Shown here piece by piece: positions 9,486-19,658 of a DNA stretch of 64,000 nt. Under the pieces are notes generated by a model. That model was not told the origin of the DNA. It saw only the letters and a list, made by a program, of their open reading frames with translations, and did no database searches. The DNA is taken from assembly GCA_032834875.1 (NCBI GenBank), contig CP135238.1, positions 1,960,001 to 2,024,000 of the forward strand. Direction: 5' to 3'. Source of the DNA: Sulfuracidifex metallicus DSM 6482 = JCM 9184. Lineage in GTDB: Archaea > Thermoproteota > Thermoprotei_A > Sulfolobales > Sulfolobaceae. The stretch's first letter is position 1; each line of letters starts with the position of its first letter. A program made the position numbers and the translations under genes.

Positions 9486-10061
9486 ATGTTACTTATGAAA
9501 GCATTGAACAAAGATCAAGTCAAATTAAGCAATCTCATAGCTCCCATAGTCTTGATAGCACTTGCTGTGAACCCATACACTGAGATTCAGGAAAGCCATC
9601 TAGAGTTCCTCTTCATGTTAAGCCATTACGCCCTCTTCATAGGTGGGTTCCTCCTTGCGTACAAACTGCTAAAGCTACCCTCCATCTCAGTGCTTGGCGG
9701 CATATTCCTAGCTGTTCTCTGGCACATTCCTTACTTCTTCGCCCTTGCAGCTGCATTTCCCGTGTTTAGGGCTTTAAACGACACCACTTTAATTATTGGA
9801 GGCATAATGGCTGGAGGATCCCTCAGTTCGCTAAATAATGGATTTAAGCTTTCCCTTTTGGTTGCATGGATGGGGGCAGACACAGTACTAGCAATTCTAC
9901 TTCTAGCAGGATGGCCTCCTTATTCTAACATAATTTATCCTTTCTCTCCCTTCCCTGAATCACAGGAGTTCTTAACGGGGCTTTCCATGTTCTTCGTAAT
10001 GTTCGTAATATTCCTGATAGCTATAGCTAACTTCTTGAGGACAACGTTCAAGCTAATGTGA
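9486..10061 (+). CDS. DUF1404-like polytopic membrane protein (copy 2)
   Basis: 191 residues with about six membrane helices; paralogue of the gene at 5047. It shares the SHYALFIGG, AYKLLK, LWHIPYFFAL and PPYSNIIYPF segments with it, and the two conserved His residues. Sequence divergence shows an old duplication, unlike the identical sulfocyanin domains upstream. It is separated from the AioA-like gene by 390 bp and probably has its own promoter. Role unknown; position suggests a membrane partner of the molybdoenzyme or oxidase. Confidence 0.65.
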   Translation: MLLMKALNKDQVKLSNLIAPIVLIALAVNPYTEIQESHLEFLFMLSHYALFIGGFLLAYKLLKLPSISVLGGIFLAVLWHIPYFFALAAAFPVFRALNDTTLIIGGIMAGGSLSSLNNGFKLSLLVAWMGADTVLAILLLAGWPPYSNIIYPFSPFPESQEFLTGLSMFFVMFVIFLIAIANFLRTTFKLM

Positions 10062-10192
10062 AAGTTAAAAAACTACTACTTATTAAAAATTAATTATTAT
10101 TTATGCCATAAAAAAGAATCCTTTTCATTGAACTTGCAATTTGGGAAAAACAGTTTAAATCTGTCACTTTAAGAGTGTTTAGGTGATATGAA

Positions 10193-10617
10193 ATGAATAC
10201 GCTTTGGTTTAGATGGATCTTAGCAATCTTATCATCATTATGGGCTGGAGTCCATTTAGTCTTAACACACGCCGTATTACCAAAAACCCTACAGCTACAA
10301 TGGTGTATGAGACATTCTTCGGTTTCACTGCAGCCCTAGCGATTGTTGCATCAGTACTACTCATACAAGGTACTAGGTATTCCTACCCACTGATTACTAT
10401 ATTTTACGTTATAGACTTCGTCCTTTTGGCAGAAACTAGATTTGGACCAGCTCTATTCATAGGAAAGAAATTACCCTTCAACTCTTATGTAGAGATTTCC
10501 CTTATTCTAGACGTGATTCTAGCTTTAGGTACCATTGGATTATGGTTTATAGAGAGAAGAAACACAAAAACCATATCGAAGGAGACTGTAGAGCAAAATC
10601 AGCCAAGCCATAAATAA
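10193..10617 (+). pseudogene. Four-helix membrane protein split by a frameshift
   Basis: From ATG 10193 one frame encodes a clear first membrane helix (WILAILSSLWAGVHLVLTHA) and then meets TAG near 10331. The -1 frame (open from an ATG at 10213) carries three further helices and a charged tail ending at 10617. The N-terminal part of that second frame (MDLSNLIIIMGWSP) does not look coding. The switch point is the A5 run at 10282-10286; one more A gives a continuous protein of about 141 residues reading PKNPTATMVYETFFGF across the joint. A TATA-like CAGTTTAAAT lies at 10151-10160. Family not recognised. It ends the respiratory island. Confidence 0.55.
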
Positions 10618-10649
10618 AGAGGAACTTTTTTATTAGGTTGTAAAAAAGA

Positions 10650-10671
10650 CCTTTTTCTTTAAATGAAAAGG
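10650..10671 (+). terminator. Hairpin after the four-helix membrane protein
   Basis: CCTTTT (10650-10655) pairs with AAAAGG (10666-10671) over a 10-nt loop. A T-run (10626-10631) precedes it and an AT-rich stretch follows. A plausible but unproven transcript end. Confidence 0.3.
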
Positions 10672-10758
10672 AAATTATTTTAGTTTTTTGTCTCTAATTC
10701 CTACCAATGTTTATTTGGTCACTTAAAAGTAAAGATATATCTTAACGCAAGGCTTTTA

Positions 10759-13700
10759 TTGACAAGTATATCATACCCTCATATGTTTGACAAACTGGGA
10801 ACGTTCGAGGCATCTAAATGGTATGTCGTGGTGGCGATCTGGATTTTGATAGTTATAATAGCAGCTCCATTTACGTCCCTTTTCTTTCACTCTGTTTCAA
10901 ATCAAATTACAATATCTATTCCTGGAAGCACCGCACAACAAGCCCAACAAATAGTCTCAAAGGACTTTCATATAGGAGGAGCATCTTCAGCATCTGCTCT
11001 TCTTTTTATACAAGGTAACATAAGTCAATACTCTGGTTTCTTTGCAAACTTCACTAAATATGGAAATGCATCAATCTCAGATTTCTTTACTATAGAGAAA
11101 GGAATTTTAAATTCGTCAATAACTAAAGGGTTGAACGCTACAGAAAGCCTAGCTAAGACTTTCAAAAATATTTCCTCCCAAGAAATTCAAACTGAAGGAA
11201 AGCTAAACTATACTTATACAAACCTGACTGCTAAGATTAATGGATTAGAGAAACTTAATAGTTCGGCATCTGAAGTTGAGTCCAAATTCGTCAACGTATC
11301 CTCAGCTCTTAACTCCACTTCAAAGAAGCTGGAAGCACTTCACCAAGAAGGACTAGGTTTAGAAAGGAACTTCACATACCTGAAAGGAAACGAGACTGAG
11401 TTAAACTCTACGATTGAGACTTTAAGTAAACTTGAATACGGAGTACCTCTAACTTTCCTCAAAGTTTGGGAGAATGCTTACAACGAGACTAAAAGCGTAA
11501 ACTTAGCTGACGGCATAGCTTTCATGAAGACATATCAAGGAGTCAACGGAACTGCAAGACAATACTTTGTTAACTTCGATAGTGACTGGAACTCCTCCTT
11601 CAGAGTTGGAGATAATCCTTACCTTGTTGCGTTGAATTTGATACCTGAAGCAGTTAATCAAACGTTCTCCAACACTAAAGAGTACAACCTGGCCATAAGT
11701 ATATCGAAGTCCTTTAACTTCTCCGATTTCCAGAACGTAACCACCATTCAGGACTTCGTAGCAAATCTATTCAATCAAACCTATCACGTACCTATCTATA
11801 TTGCGAAATCACTTTTAATTGAATCGCCAGAAAACGTTACCTTGAAAATACTTCATCAGAAGACGAACATAAGCTATCCCATACTAATGCAAACGTTAAG
11901 TTCAGAGAATTTCACTGGAATAGCGGCACAAATACTGGAAAGCAAAGTTAACGCCTCTGGATCGCGGTTCATAGAACAAGTTTACCTTCATTTGAATTAC
12001 ACGCCTTTACAATTTGCAATTTCATATCTATCCTCAGTTTCTAACGTCTCTCCAACTATAGTTAAAGAAGTATTAACTTCTAACTCCACGGGTCTAATTT
12101 TTCTGATATCTAATGAGGCGTCAAACAAGACCGGAATTCCTTCATGGTTCTACGTTTCATTACTGAGGTACAAGGATTTAAATAACCTCACCGCATACCT
12201 ATTCTCTAGCCACCTCAATAAGTTAGATTCCTTGCTTTCTAAATTCAACATGACAACGAAGCAGTTAGCTGAAGAATTGTTGAATTCTTCCCAAGATTAT
12301 CCATTAGCCGCAAGCCTAATATCACGTTCGTTCAGTAACGCATCCCCTGAGCTATCAGTAAACGTTACTTTGCTTTACAAGTATCTATTGAAAGGAGTTA
12401 AGGAAAACGCTACGCCTGCATCAATAGTTTATTCAGCAATAGTTTCAAACAAATTCCCAGTAGAGCCCGTAGAGAGAGTTAAGGACCAACTCTACAATGG
12501 ATCTTACTTACTAGTTGCAATTTCTGGGAACGTTACATATAAGGAAACACAGGAAATACAACAGTACGTTCAGTCTCATATGCCTTCTTTCACAGGTAAG
12601 ATATACCTTACTGGAAGTAAGCCGGTGTCTCACGTAATAGGAAATATTGGAGCTTCAGCCTTTGCAATAGCTATACCAGTTGGGATTGCGTTAGCTATTA
12701 TACTCACTGGAATTTACTTTAGAAGCATAATTGCTGCTTTAGTACCACTCACTATATATTTAGCTGCTTATGTTGTTGCCTCAGATGTAATTTATTTAAT
12801 TGTAATAAAGACCTTGGGCATAACTGTTGACTTCTTAACTCCAAGCCAAGTTCTGCTTTTAGCCTTAGGACTTGGTACAGATTACGTTGTATTCATGGCG
12901 AGCCGCTATATAGAGGAAAGGGAGAAAGGACTAGAAAAGAATGACGCCGTAATAGAGACCGTTAAATGGGGAGGAAAGGCAGTCACAATCACTGCTTTCG
13001 TAGTAGCACTATCTTTCCTGTTCATCTACATCTACAACGTTCCGTTCTTCTCAGACACTGCAATAGCTGAAATGTTAGCTGTTATAGTGATTTGGTTAAC
13101 TTCTATCACGCTATTCCCATCCCTCCTTGCAGCTGTAGGAGACAAGCTTTTCTTCCCTAGAAAAATAAGGGAAAAGAAGGAAAAGGAAGTCAAGGGCAAG
13201 TACAGCAATGCCGGAGTTAAGGCAGGGATAGTAGTAGCAATAGTTGTTATTTCAGTGATAGCAGCAATGGGAACTCCTCTAACGTTTAACATACTTGGTC
13301 TCTTGCCTTCCTCACCCGCTACTGAAGGAATAAACGTTCTAAGTCAAACCTTAACTACGTCTAACGTGTTCCCAATATGCGTCGTTATACCGGGAAACTT
13401 CAGTTATTCAACTGCATATGCGATATACGAGAACTTGTCTAACATACCAGGGGTTACTGCGGTACAGAGCCCGGTGTCTCCTGATGGTTTCCTGGTTAAC
13501 CAGAGTTCCTTGAAGAATTACAATTATACTGAATATATATCTCATGGATACATGCTTTTCGTAGTAAACCAAAAATATCCTCCGTTCTCCAACAATGCGT
13601 TCCAAGTAGTCCACGACGTAATTCAGAAGGTTGGAAAGAGTGGTTACGTTGGAGGTGGGCCGGTTGATTCTTATAATATTCTCAATTTCGTTAACACAGA

Positions 13701-14211
13701 TTTCTTTACTATTGTAGCATTAATTTCCATCACAATGTATATAATACTTGTGATAATAACTAGATCTTTCCCAATTGCTGGAATAATATTATTTACAATA
13801 CTTTCAGCTGTTGCAATAACATTGGCTGTGGAACGGGTAATATTTGAAAGTGTTGGGATATTTGCCGTGATACCGCTTATACTTGTAGCCATAATAATAG
13901 GAATAGGAATGGACTACAACATATTCCTAGTTGCGAGAATACATGAGGAGCTTGAAAAGGGTCTCACAATGGAAGAGGCTGTCCATACTACTGTAAAAAG
14001 AATAGGAACTACGATTGCATTTCTAGGACTAATATTTGCAGGAACTTTAGGTTCTTTAATGCTAGTTCGTGCGGCAATACTCCAGGAAATTGGCTTTGCG
14101 CTAGCTGTGGCGGCAGTTTTAGAGACTACCCTACTTTGGAGGTATTTGGCTCCCTCTCTCATAGTCTTAGTTTACAGGAAACTGAAAAGCAGACCTAAAA
14201 TGATAGTGTGA
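10759..14211 (+). CDS. RND/MMPL superfamily membrane protein with very large ectodomain
   Basis: 1150 residues. Topology is that of two MMPL halves: helix 1 (about 22-45), an ectodomain of about 585 residues, five helices (about 630-800), helix 7 (about 825-845), a second ectodomain of about 140 residues, then five helices. The signature blocks [17 protein letters not shown] and [17 protein letters not shown] are present, each with the Asp that carries protons in RND pumps. Members export lipids, drugs or other hydrophobic molecules using the proton gradient. The first ectodomain is far longer than usual, mostly helical, and full of N-x-S/T sequons. The start is TTG 10759, which fits the TATA near 10732-10742, or ATG 10783. 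Substrate unknown. Confidence 0.85.
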   Translation: MTSISYPHMFDKLGTFEASKWYVVVAIWILIVIIAAPFTSLFFHSVSNQITISIPGSTAQQAQQIVSKDFHIGGASSASALLFIQGNISQYSGFFANFTKYGNASISDFFTIEKGILNSSITKGLNATESLAKTFKNISSQEIQTEGKLNYTYTNLTAKINGLEKLNSSASEVESKFVNVSSALNSTSKKLEALHQEGLGLERNFTYLKGNETELNSTIETLSKLEYGVPLTFLKVWENAYNETKSVNLADGIAFMKTYQGVNGTARQYFVNFDSDWNSSFRVGDNPYLVALNLIPEAVNQTFSNTKEYNLAISISKSFNFSDFQNVTTIQDFVANLFNQTYHVPIYIAKSLLIESPENVTLKILHQKTNISYPILMQTLSSENFTGIAAQILESKVNASGSRFIEQVYLHLNYTPLQFAISYLSSVSNVSPTIVKEVLTSNSTGLIFLISNEASNKTGIPSWFYVSLLRYKDLNNLTAYLFSSHLNKLDSLLSKFNMTTKQLAEELLNSSQDYPLAASLISRSFSNASPELSVNVTLLYKYLLKGVKENATPASIVYSAIVSNKFPVEPVERVKDQLYNGSYLLVAISGNVTYKETQEIQQYVQSHMPSFTGKIYLTGSKPVSHVIGNIGASAFAIAIPVGIALAIILTGIYFRSIIAALVPLTIYLAAYVVASDVIYLIVIKTLGITVDFLTPSQVLLLALGLGTDYVVFMASRYIEEREKGLEKNDAVIETVKWGGKAVTITAFVVALSFLFIYIYNVPFFSDTAIAEMLAVIVIWLTSITLFPSLLAAVGDKLFFPRKIREKKEKEVKGKYSNAGVKAGIVVAIVVISVIAAMGTPLTFNILGLLPSSPATEGINVLSQTLTTSNVFPICVVIPGNFSYSTAYAIYENLSNIPGVTAVQSPVSPDGFLVNQSSLKNYNYTEYISHGYMLFVVNQKYPPFSNNAFQVVHDVIQKVGKSGYVGGGPVDSYNILNFVNTDFFTIVALISITMYIILVIITRSFPIAGIILFTILSAVAITLAVERVIFESVGIFAVIPLILVAIIIGIGMDYNIFLVARIHEELEKGLTMEEAVHTTVKRIGTTIAFLGLIFAGTLGSLMLVRAAILQEIGFALAVAAVLETTLLWRYLAPSLIVLVYRKLKSRPKMIV

Positions 14212-14375
14212 AACACTCTGACCTTAAGAACAGCGGCTTTCCCCCAGGATAATTAGATTTACATCTAGCTTTTCTTTACATTAACAACATTAATGTATGC
14301 ACTATACATTTTTCCTTAAAAAGTGTGAATTACAGATAAGAATGATTTTTTAGTTGTCGTCTATTATATAACTCT

Positions 14376-15719
14376 ATGACCGACTATGATGTAATAGTTC
14401 TAGGTGCTGGAGGAGCTGGTTATACAGCAGCCTTTGAAACCTCTAGAGGAGGTATGAAGGTTCTAATGTTGGATCCAAAATTCGTCTTAGGAGGGAACTG
14501 CCTCTATGAGGGATGCATACCTTCTAAGACCTACTGGTTAGGTGCATCCTTTATAGAAAAGAGCAAAAAGTTACCTTTCTTGAACGCAAAAGTTTCCTTT
14601 GAGAAATTAGTCGAATGGAAAGATTTAGTTCAGGAAAACCGCTTCATTCAACACAATCAAGAGGTGAAAGAGCATGAAAACGTAACTTTCCTCGGAAAGG
14701 AGGGAGTCATGCTAGACGCTAACCATGTAAAAGTTGAAGACAGAACATACAGCACTAAGTACGTTGTAATAGCAACCGGAGCAGATCCTTTCGTTCCAAA
14801 GGGATTTGAGGATGGAATAACTACACATGAACTCCTTATGCCTAAGACGAAAATAAGGAATGTTCCCGAGAAGTTCGGAATAGTAGGAGGAGGTTACATA
14901 GGAGTAGAGATCTCCTCAATGTTTGCTAAGTTTGGGTCGAAAGTCACACTATTTGCATCTCACCTGCTTAACGTATCTCAAGAGATTCAAGACTTGCTAG
15001 AAAGGAGACTCAAAGAAAACGGAGTAGAAATAGTGAAGGAAAGAGCTATAGGAGTTAAGAAAACCGAGGACGGAAGGAAGAAGGTTATCACTGAGAAAGG
15101 AGAGAGGACTTTCGATGAAGTATTAGTGGCGACTGGAAGAAGACCTAACGTCAAAGGAGTTAACGGCGTAGTTCCATTAGGAAAAAAGGGAGAGGTAGAA
15201 GTAACTCATGGAATGGCTACTACTACTGAAAACATCTTCGCTCCAGGAGATATTAACGGCAGATTCATGCTGTTTCATGTTGCGGTTTTAGAGGGATGGG
15301 TAACTGCACAAAATATCTTAGAAGGAGGAAGGGAGGTGGTAGAGATGGACTATCATGCTGTTCCTTTTGCAGTGTATAGTGATCCTCAAGTAGCATGGAC
15401 TGGAATGTGGAGAGAGGATGCCATAAAAGCAGGATTTGAAGTTGAGGTTAGAAGGTTCGATCTAAGCAAAGACTCTAGGGCTCAAATAGAGGGAGAAGCC
15501 GAGGGATGGATCGACGTGATAATAGAAAAGGGAAGTCAAAGAATACTTGGGGCACAAATAGTTGGACAAGACGCTGACATGCTAATTGGAGAGCTATCCT
15601 TGGCAGTGGGGCAAAGAATGACTACATACGAGATGGCAAGGTTAAGTCAACCTCATCCAACACAGCTAGAAGACATAACTTCGTTAATGAGAAAAGCTAT
15701 GATTGTAAAGAGAGGATAA
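14376..15719 (+). CDS. FAD-dependent pyridine nucleotide-disulfide oxidoreductase (dihydrolipoamide dehydrogenase-like)
   Basis: 447 residues, the usual length for the family. N-terminal FAD Rossmann motif (VLGAGGAGYTAA, 8-19), redox-active Cys42-x4-Cys47 (GGNCLYEGCIPSK), a second NAD(P)-binding motif near 170 (GIVGGGYIGVE), an FAD motif near 290 (APGDI), and the C-terminal catalytic His-Glu pair in HPTQLE near 427. It should catalyse NAD(P)H-linked reduction or oxidation of a disulfide such as lipoamide, or a related thiol in the cytoplasm. No lipoamide-dependent complex genes lie next to it, so the partner is open; mercuric reductase-like or CoA-disulfide reductase roles cannot be excluded. 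Confidence 0.85.
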   Translation: MTDYDVIVLGAGGAGYTAAFETSRGGMKVLMLDPKFVLGGNCLYEGCIPSKTYWLGASFIEKSKKLPFLNAKVSFEKLVEWKDLVQENRFIQHNQEVKEHENVTFLGKEGVMLDANHVKVEDRTYSTKYVVIATGADPFVPKGFEDGITTHELLMPKTKIRNVPEKFGIVGGGYIGVEISSMFAKFGSKVTLFASHLLNVSQEIQDLLERRLKENGVEIVKERAIGVKKTEDGRKKVITEKGERTFDEVLVATGRRPNVKGVNGVVPLGKKGEVEVTHGMATTTENIFAPGDINGRFMLFHVAVLEGWVTAQNILEGGREVVEMDYHAVPFAVYSDPQVAWTGMWREDAIKAGFEVEVRRFDLSKDSRAQIEGEAEGWIDVIIEKGSQRILGAQIVGQDADMLIGELSLAVGQRMTTYEMARLSQPHPTQLEDITSLMRKAMIVKRG

Positions 15720-15836
15720 TACTATACTAAAGAGATTGAATTTAGGGAAGAAAAAGTAAGGAAAGAAGAGAAGTAGGAAAAAAAGAGAGAAATAACAACT
15801 TATGTAAAAAATCTCATTAAAGCTTGTGAAGGTTCT

Positions 15837-17138
15837 ATGTCCAATAGCATTAGCATGATTGAAGCCACAGCAGTAGGCCTTGGTGCTATAATTGGAGCTG
15901 GGATATTCGTACTCTCAGGGGCAGCAATATCCCTTGCAGGGTCATATTCCATAATAGCTTTTCTTTTCATTGGCTTTCTCAGCGTTCTAATAGCTATGTC
16001 CTTGGGAGAATTGACTACAATGTTTCCACATGAGAAAGGATCAACTTATTCCTACGTTTTCAAGGCTTTCGGCCATGAGTTAGGACTCCTAACTGGCATT
16101 ATGGTTTACTTTAGCTTCTCAACCTCTATAGCGGCCATAGCTGAGGGGTTCGGGTCTTACCTTTCATCGACCTTAGGGGATCCCGCACTTACTTTAATCT
16201 TTGCATCAATGTTGATTGCCGTGTTAACTGGAGTTAATTTGATCGGCATCCAGAAGGCAGCCCAGGCTGATCTAGTATTAGTAATGATAAAATTATCGAT
16301 ACTCTCCCTCTTCATAGCTTTCGCAATTGTTTATGCCTCTTCTCATTTCTCGCTTTCACACTTTCAGTCCACCCAATCTCAAAGTTCTATTCTTCCATTT
16401 TTTTCGTCTAGCATAGCAATTTTCTTCGCATATACAGGCTTTCAGGTAATAACTTCATTCGCTGATGATGTAAAAGGAGGACCTAAAAATGCAGCTAAAG
16501 CAGTGGTACTTTCTGTTCTTATCAGTATGATCTTTTACGTTATGGTAGCCTTATCCATGATATTCCTAGTCCCAGTTAAGGAATTCAATGTAAACGCTGA
16601 TCCGCTTTCTTTCGCCCTAGCTTATTCCCATGCACCAGCCTGGATACACATAGCAGTAGACGTAGGAGGTATGATAGCAACCACGTCTGCTACTCTAGCT
16701 ATGATTCTAGCTTCTGGAAGGACTCTGTATCAGATATCCGTTGATATGAAACTACCCAAGTTCTTATCTAAATATAACGAGAAAAAGGACGTAGCTCCTG
16801 TTGCTACCTTAATCTCATCTACGATAGCCTTCATTACCTTTTTTGCGGGCAACGTTTACGTAATAGCTTCAATAAGTAACTTTGGGCTTATGTTCTCTTT
16901 TATAATGAGTAACCTAGCCTTACTGCACTTCAGAAGAAAAGGGATGAGTGGAAGTTATAGAATGCCAATGTTTCCTTTTACGATCGCAGCATCTACGCTC
17001 ATGTTGATCTCGTTGATCCTTGGCTTTCCTAGGGAGGCTTTAACTATAAACATTATAATTATTATTTTAGTCCTATTAGTTTCTTATATTCTGAAGGATA
17101 TGAGAGAAAAGGAAATTGTACGTCAGATAAAACCGTAG
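15837..17138 (+). CDS. APC-family amino acid permease
   Basis: 433 residues, about 12 membrane helices. The first helix has the family motif GAIIGAGIFVLSG, and the second helical block has the typical small-residue pattern. It imports an amino acid or amine by cation symport or exchange; the substrate is not readable from sequence. Starts at ATG 15837. The spacing of 117 bp to the upstream flavoprotein and 97 bp to the downstream ABC gene suggests a separate transcript. A second, distant APC permease lies at 39459-40829. Confidence 0.85.
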   Translation: MSNSISMIEATAVGLGAIIGAGIFVLSGAAISLAGSYSIIAFLFIGFLSVLIAMSLGELTTMFPHEKGSTYSYVFKAFGHELGLLTGIMVYFSFSTSIAAIAEGFGSYLSSTLGDPALTLIFASMLIAVLTGVNLIGIQKAAQADLVLVMIKLSILSLFIAFAIVYASSHFSLSHFQSTQSQSSILPFFSSSIAIFFAYTGFQVITSFADDVKGGPKNAAKAVVLSVLISMIFYVMVALSMIFLVPVKEFNVNADPLSFALAYSHAPAWIHIAVDVGGMIATTSATLAMILASGRTLYQISVDMKLPKFLSKYNEKKDVAPVATLISSTIAFITFFAGNVYVIASISNFGLMFSFIMSNLALLHFRRKGMSGSYRMPMFPFTIAASTLMLISLILGFPREALTINIIIIILVLLVSYILKDMREKEIVRQIKP

Positions 17139-17235
17139 ACATGAGGTGGAATTACATGATGGCTAGTTAGCATATTATGTACTTTTTATATAAAGGGAAA
17201 TAATATAGCCAACTGTATAGAAAGATTTAAAGGTA

Positions 17236-18042
17236 TTGGTCAAAGAGAAAAGCTCGGGTGCATCAGATGGAAGAACGATACTGAAAGCAGTGAACTTAGG
17301 CTTCCTTTACGAGAACCAGTACAAGGTATTTCACCACATAAATATTGACGTTCCAGAGAGAAGGTTCGTTTCCATAACAGGACCATCTGGAGTTGGAAAG
17401 TCTACCCTATTAAGAAATTTAGGAGGATTCGTTGCCCCTTCTGAAGGGGAGGTTCTACTCCTGGGTAAGAAGGTGGTAAGACCTACTCCAAAGATATCGC
17501 TAATACATCAATCCATAGTGACTTTCCCTTGGATGACTGCACTTGAGAACGTGGCCCTTTCAGTAAAGAGCGTGAAGAAGGTAAGTCAAGAGGAAGCTGA
17601 GAAAATAGCTAGGAGGATGCTTGAATTAGTAGGACTTAGAGGATTCGAGGACTTCTACCCAAAGGAGATGAGCGGAGGTATGAGACAGAGAATAGCCATA
17701 GCTAGAGCCCTGGCTGTAGATCCCGTTGTTCTACTTATGGACGAGCCTTTCAGTCATCTAGATGAGCTAACCGCAGAGGGATTGAGAAATGAAGTATACA
17801 ATATATTATTTAATGAGGAAAGTAGCCTCAACAGTGTCGTAATGGTTTCACATAACTTGAAGGAAATCGTAGAGTTATCAGACATAGTATATGTTATGAA
17901 CGGTAGGCCTGCAGAGATAGTAGGTGAAATATACATTGATTTACCCAGACCTAGAAAACAGGATGATCATAGATTCTCAGAATACATGGACAAGCTGTTC
18001 TCTTTGTTAACTCCAATCCCTGTGAAAGGTGAAAAGAAGTGA
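17236..18042 (+). CDS. ABC transporter ATP-binding protein (nitrate/sulfonate/taurine type)
   Basis: 268 residues. Walker A GPSGVGKST (49-57), Q-loop HQSIVTFPW, signature MSGGMRQR (from about 145), Walker B VVLLMDEP and a switch His in MVSHN. It powers the permease encoded next. The only in-frame start before the conserved part is TTG 17236. Its stop overlaps the permease start by 4 nt (GTGA), so the two are translationally coupled. The class normally imports anions such as nitrate, sulfonate or bicarbonate. The C-terminal AAA-associated domain found on some archaeal relatives is absent here but encoded alone at 59170-59640. Confidence 0.88.
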   Translation: MVKEKSSGASDGRTILKAVNLGFLYENQYKVFHHINIDVPERRFVSITGPSGVGKSTLLRNLGGFVAPSEGEVLLLGKKVVRPTPKISLIHQSIVTFPWMTALENVALSVKSVKKVSQEEAEKIARRMLELVGLRGFEDFYPKEMSGGMRQRIAIARALAVDPVVLLMDEPFSHLDELTAEGLRNEVYNILFNEESSLNSVVMVSHNLKEIVELSDIVYVMNGRPAEIVGEIYIDLPRPRKQDDHRFSEYMDKLFSLLTPIPVKGEKK

Positions 18043-19658
18043 TAAATCCCTACCTTCTAGCTACATTAGGGACTCTTGCAACTACTGGTAGAGTCCTTGG
18101 CTTGATTCTCTTCTCCATAATCTCCGGATGGTTTCTGGCTTATGCTACTGTGAAGAGCAAAACGTTTGAGAACATATATATACCCCTAATTGAGGTACTA
18201 GAATCTGTCCCAGTTTTCTCCTTCTTTCCGATAGTATTACTCTTCTTCGTGTTGGATATAGGAGGACCTCTGGGGGTGGAATTAGCAGCTGATTTCCTGG
18301 TGTTTACTGCAGTAGTATGGAACATTTGGATGGGAGAGTATCAAGCCTTTAAGACTGTTCCTAGCGAGATGCTGGAAGTAGTCGAAAATTATAGAATGGG
18401 CTTATTTGCTAAGTTAAAGAACGTTTATATACCTTTCTCAATGCCCAGAATAGCCGCGAACTTGTTACCAAGCTTTTCCGATGGGATGTTTTACATAACG
18501 GTCAGCGAGGTATTCTCGGTTGGAGTTCACACATATCAAACCTTTGGTATAGGCGCTGTGATAACTCAGTTCATGAATGAGAACGACCTTTACTTGGTTG
18601 GAATTTCCCTCTTAATCCTAGGTATTACCACTACAATTATAGTATTTCTACTTAGGGAGTTCTCAAACTACGCCGTAGCGAAGTATGGGCTTGACAACAA
18701 CATACCGATATCTAGAAAAGGTAGAATACACTTTGGCGGATCTGCTAGAATAATAAATACACTCTCTCCAGCGAAGAGGCTGTCCATGTACGTTAACAGG
18801 TTACAATACACAAAACCAGACGACGATGAATACGACAAGGAGGAAAAGGGTAAGTCATGGATAAAATACGTAGGTGCGATAATAGGAATATTCTTACTTG
18901 GATTCATAATTTATGGTGCATATGGCATTATAAATTCTGTAAGCGGATCCACTTGGTCTTCACTGTTCTCACAAACGCCTTCTATATTGATAGGTCTAGG
19001 TTATGATTACGTTAGAGTTGGCTTGATAACGGGGTTAGCTTTCCTTTTATCAATAACCTTGGGATATTATTTAGCAATACACAACTTGGCAGATAGAATA
19101 TTTATACCGATAATACAAGCTTTCAGTGCTTTCCCAGCCCCAGCGTATTTCCCATTTCTCTTCGGCTTCCTTTATGGCTACGTAAATTTCCTAGGTCCCT
19201 TCAGGAACGAGTTCTTCATAATACTCCTGGGATTCATTAGCACTTTCTATTATGTATTCTTCAGCTTCTGGATGGGAGTTAAGGCATTGCCTGCAGAATA
19301 CTGGGAAGTAATGCAGAACTATAACATGAGTTACTGGACTAAGATGAGGAAGATTATACTGCCAGGCACGATGCCATACTTGGTAGCAGGGATATCTTCA
19401 ACAGTAAACAGTGCATGGGGAGGACTTGCAATAGGTGAGTATTGGCCTGATATTTACAACAATTATAGCCTTGTGGCAACTCACGGTATAATGTCAATAA
19501 TAGACAAAGCTACGGCAAGCGGAAATATAGCACTAGGATCATGGGCTTCTTTCTTATTTGCAATTATCGTAGTGATATATGCCCTTCTATTTACCAGAAA
19601 TCTAATGGAGATAGCAAGGAAGAAATACGTAGCAGAGGAAGGGATTTACGCTGCCTAA
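18039..19658 (+). CDS. ABC transporter permease, two fused membrane domains
   Basis: 539 residues starting at GTG 18039. Two copies of the BPD-type permease fold are joined in tandem, about 1-215 and 310-530. Each has the EAA-like loop that docks the ATPase: LEVVENYRMGLFAKLKNVYIP and WEVMQNYNMSYWTKMRKIILP. A charged linker of about 70 residues joins them. Membrane pore for the importer of the preceding ATPase gene. No substrate-binding protein gene is nearby, so binding must be supplied elsewhere or be dispensable. The 3' end overlaps the convergent gene by 4 bp. Confidence 0.85.
   Translation: MINPYLLATLGTLATTGRVLGLILFSIISGWFLAYATVKSKTFENIYIPLIEVLESVPVFSFFPIVLLFFVLDIGGPLGVELAADFLVFTAVVWNIWMGEYQAFKTVPSEMLEVVENYRMGLFAKLKNVYIPFSMPRIAANLLPSFSDGMFYITVSEVFSVGVHTYQTFGIGAVITQFMNENDLYLVGISLLILGITTTIIVFLLREFSNYAVAKYGLDNNIPISRKGRIHFGGSARIINTLSPAKRLSMYVNRLQYTKPDDDEYDKEEKGKSWIKYVGAIIGIFLLGFIIYGAYGIINSVSGSTWSSLFSQTPSILIGLGYDYVRVGLITGLAFLLSITLGYYLAIHNLADRIFIPIIQAFSAFPAPAYFPFLFGFLYGYVNFLGPFRNEFFIILLGFISTFYYVFFSFWMGVKALPAEYWEVMQNYNMSYWTKMRKIILPGTMPYLVAGISSTVNSAWGGLAIGEYWPDIYNNYSLVATHGIMSIIDKATASGNIALGSWASFLFAIIVVIYALLFTRNLMEIARKKYVAEEGIYAA

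Noticed and set aside
781-10617. Canonical fox iron-oxidation cluster
   Set aside because: The sulfocyanin and oxidase genes are reminiscent, but cytochrome b and iron-sulfur genes of the known cluster are absent and a molybdoenzyme is present, so I did not use fox gene names.
12900-14162. Several antisense frames in the MMPL gene
   Set aside because: Ala/Ile/Thr-rich translations typical of the complement of membrane helices; no independent evidence.
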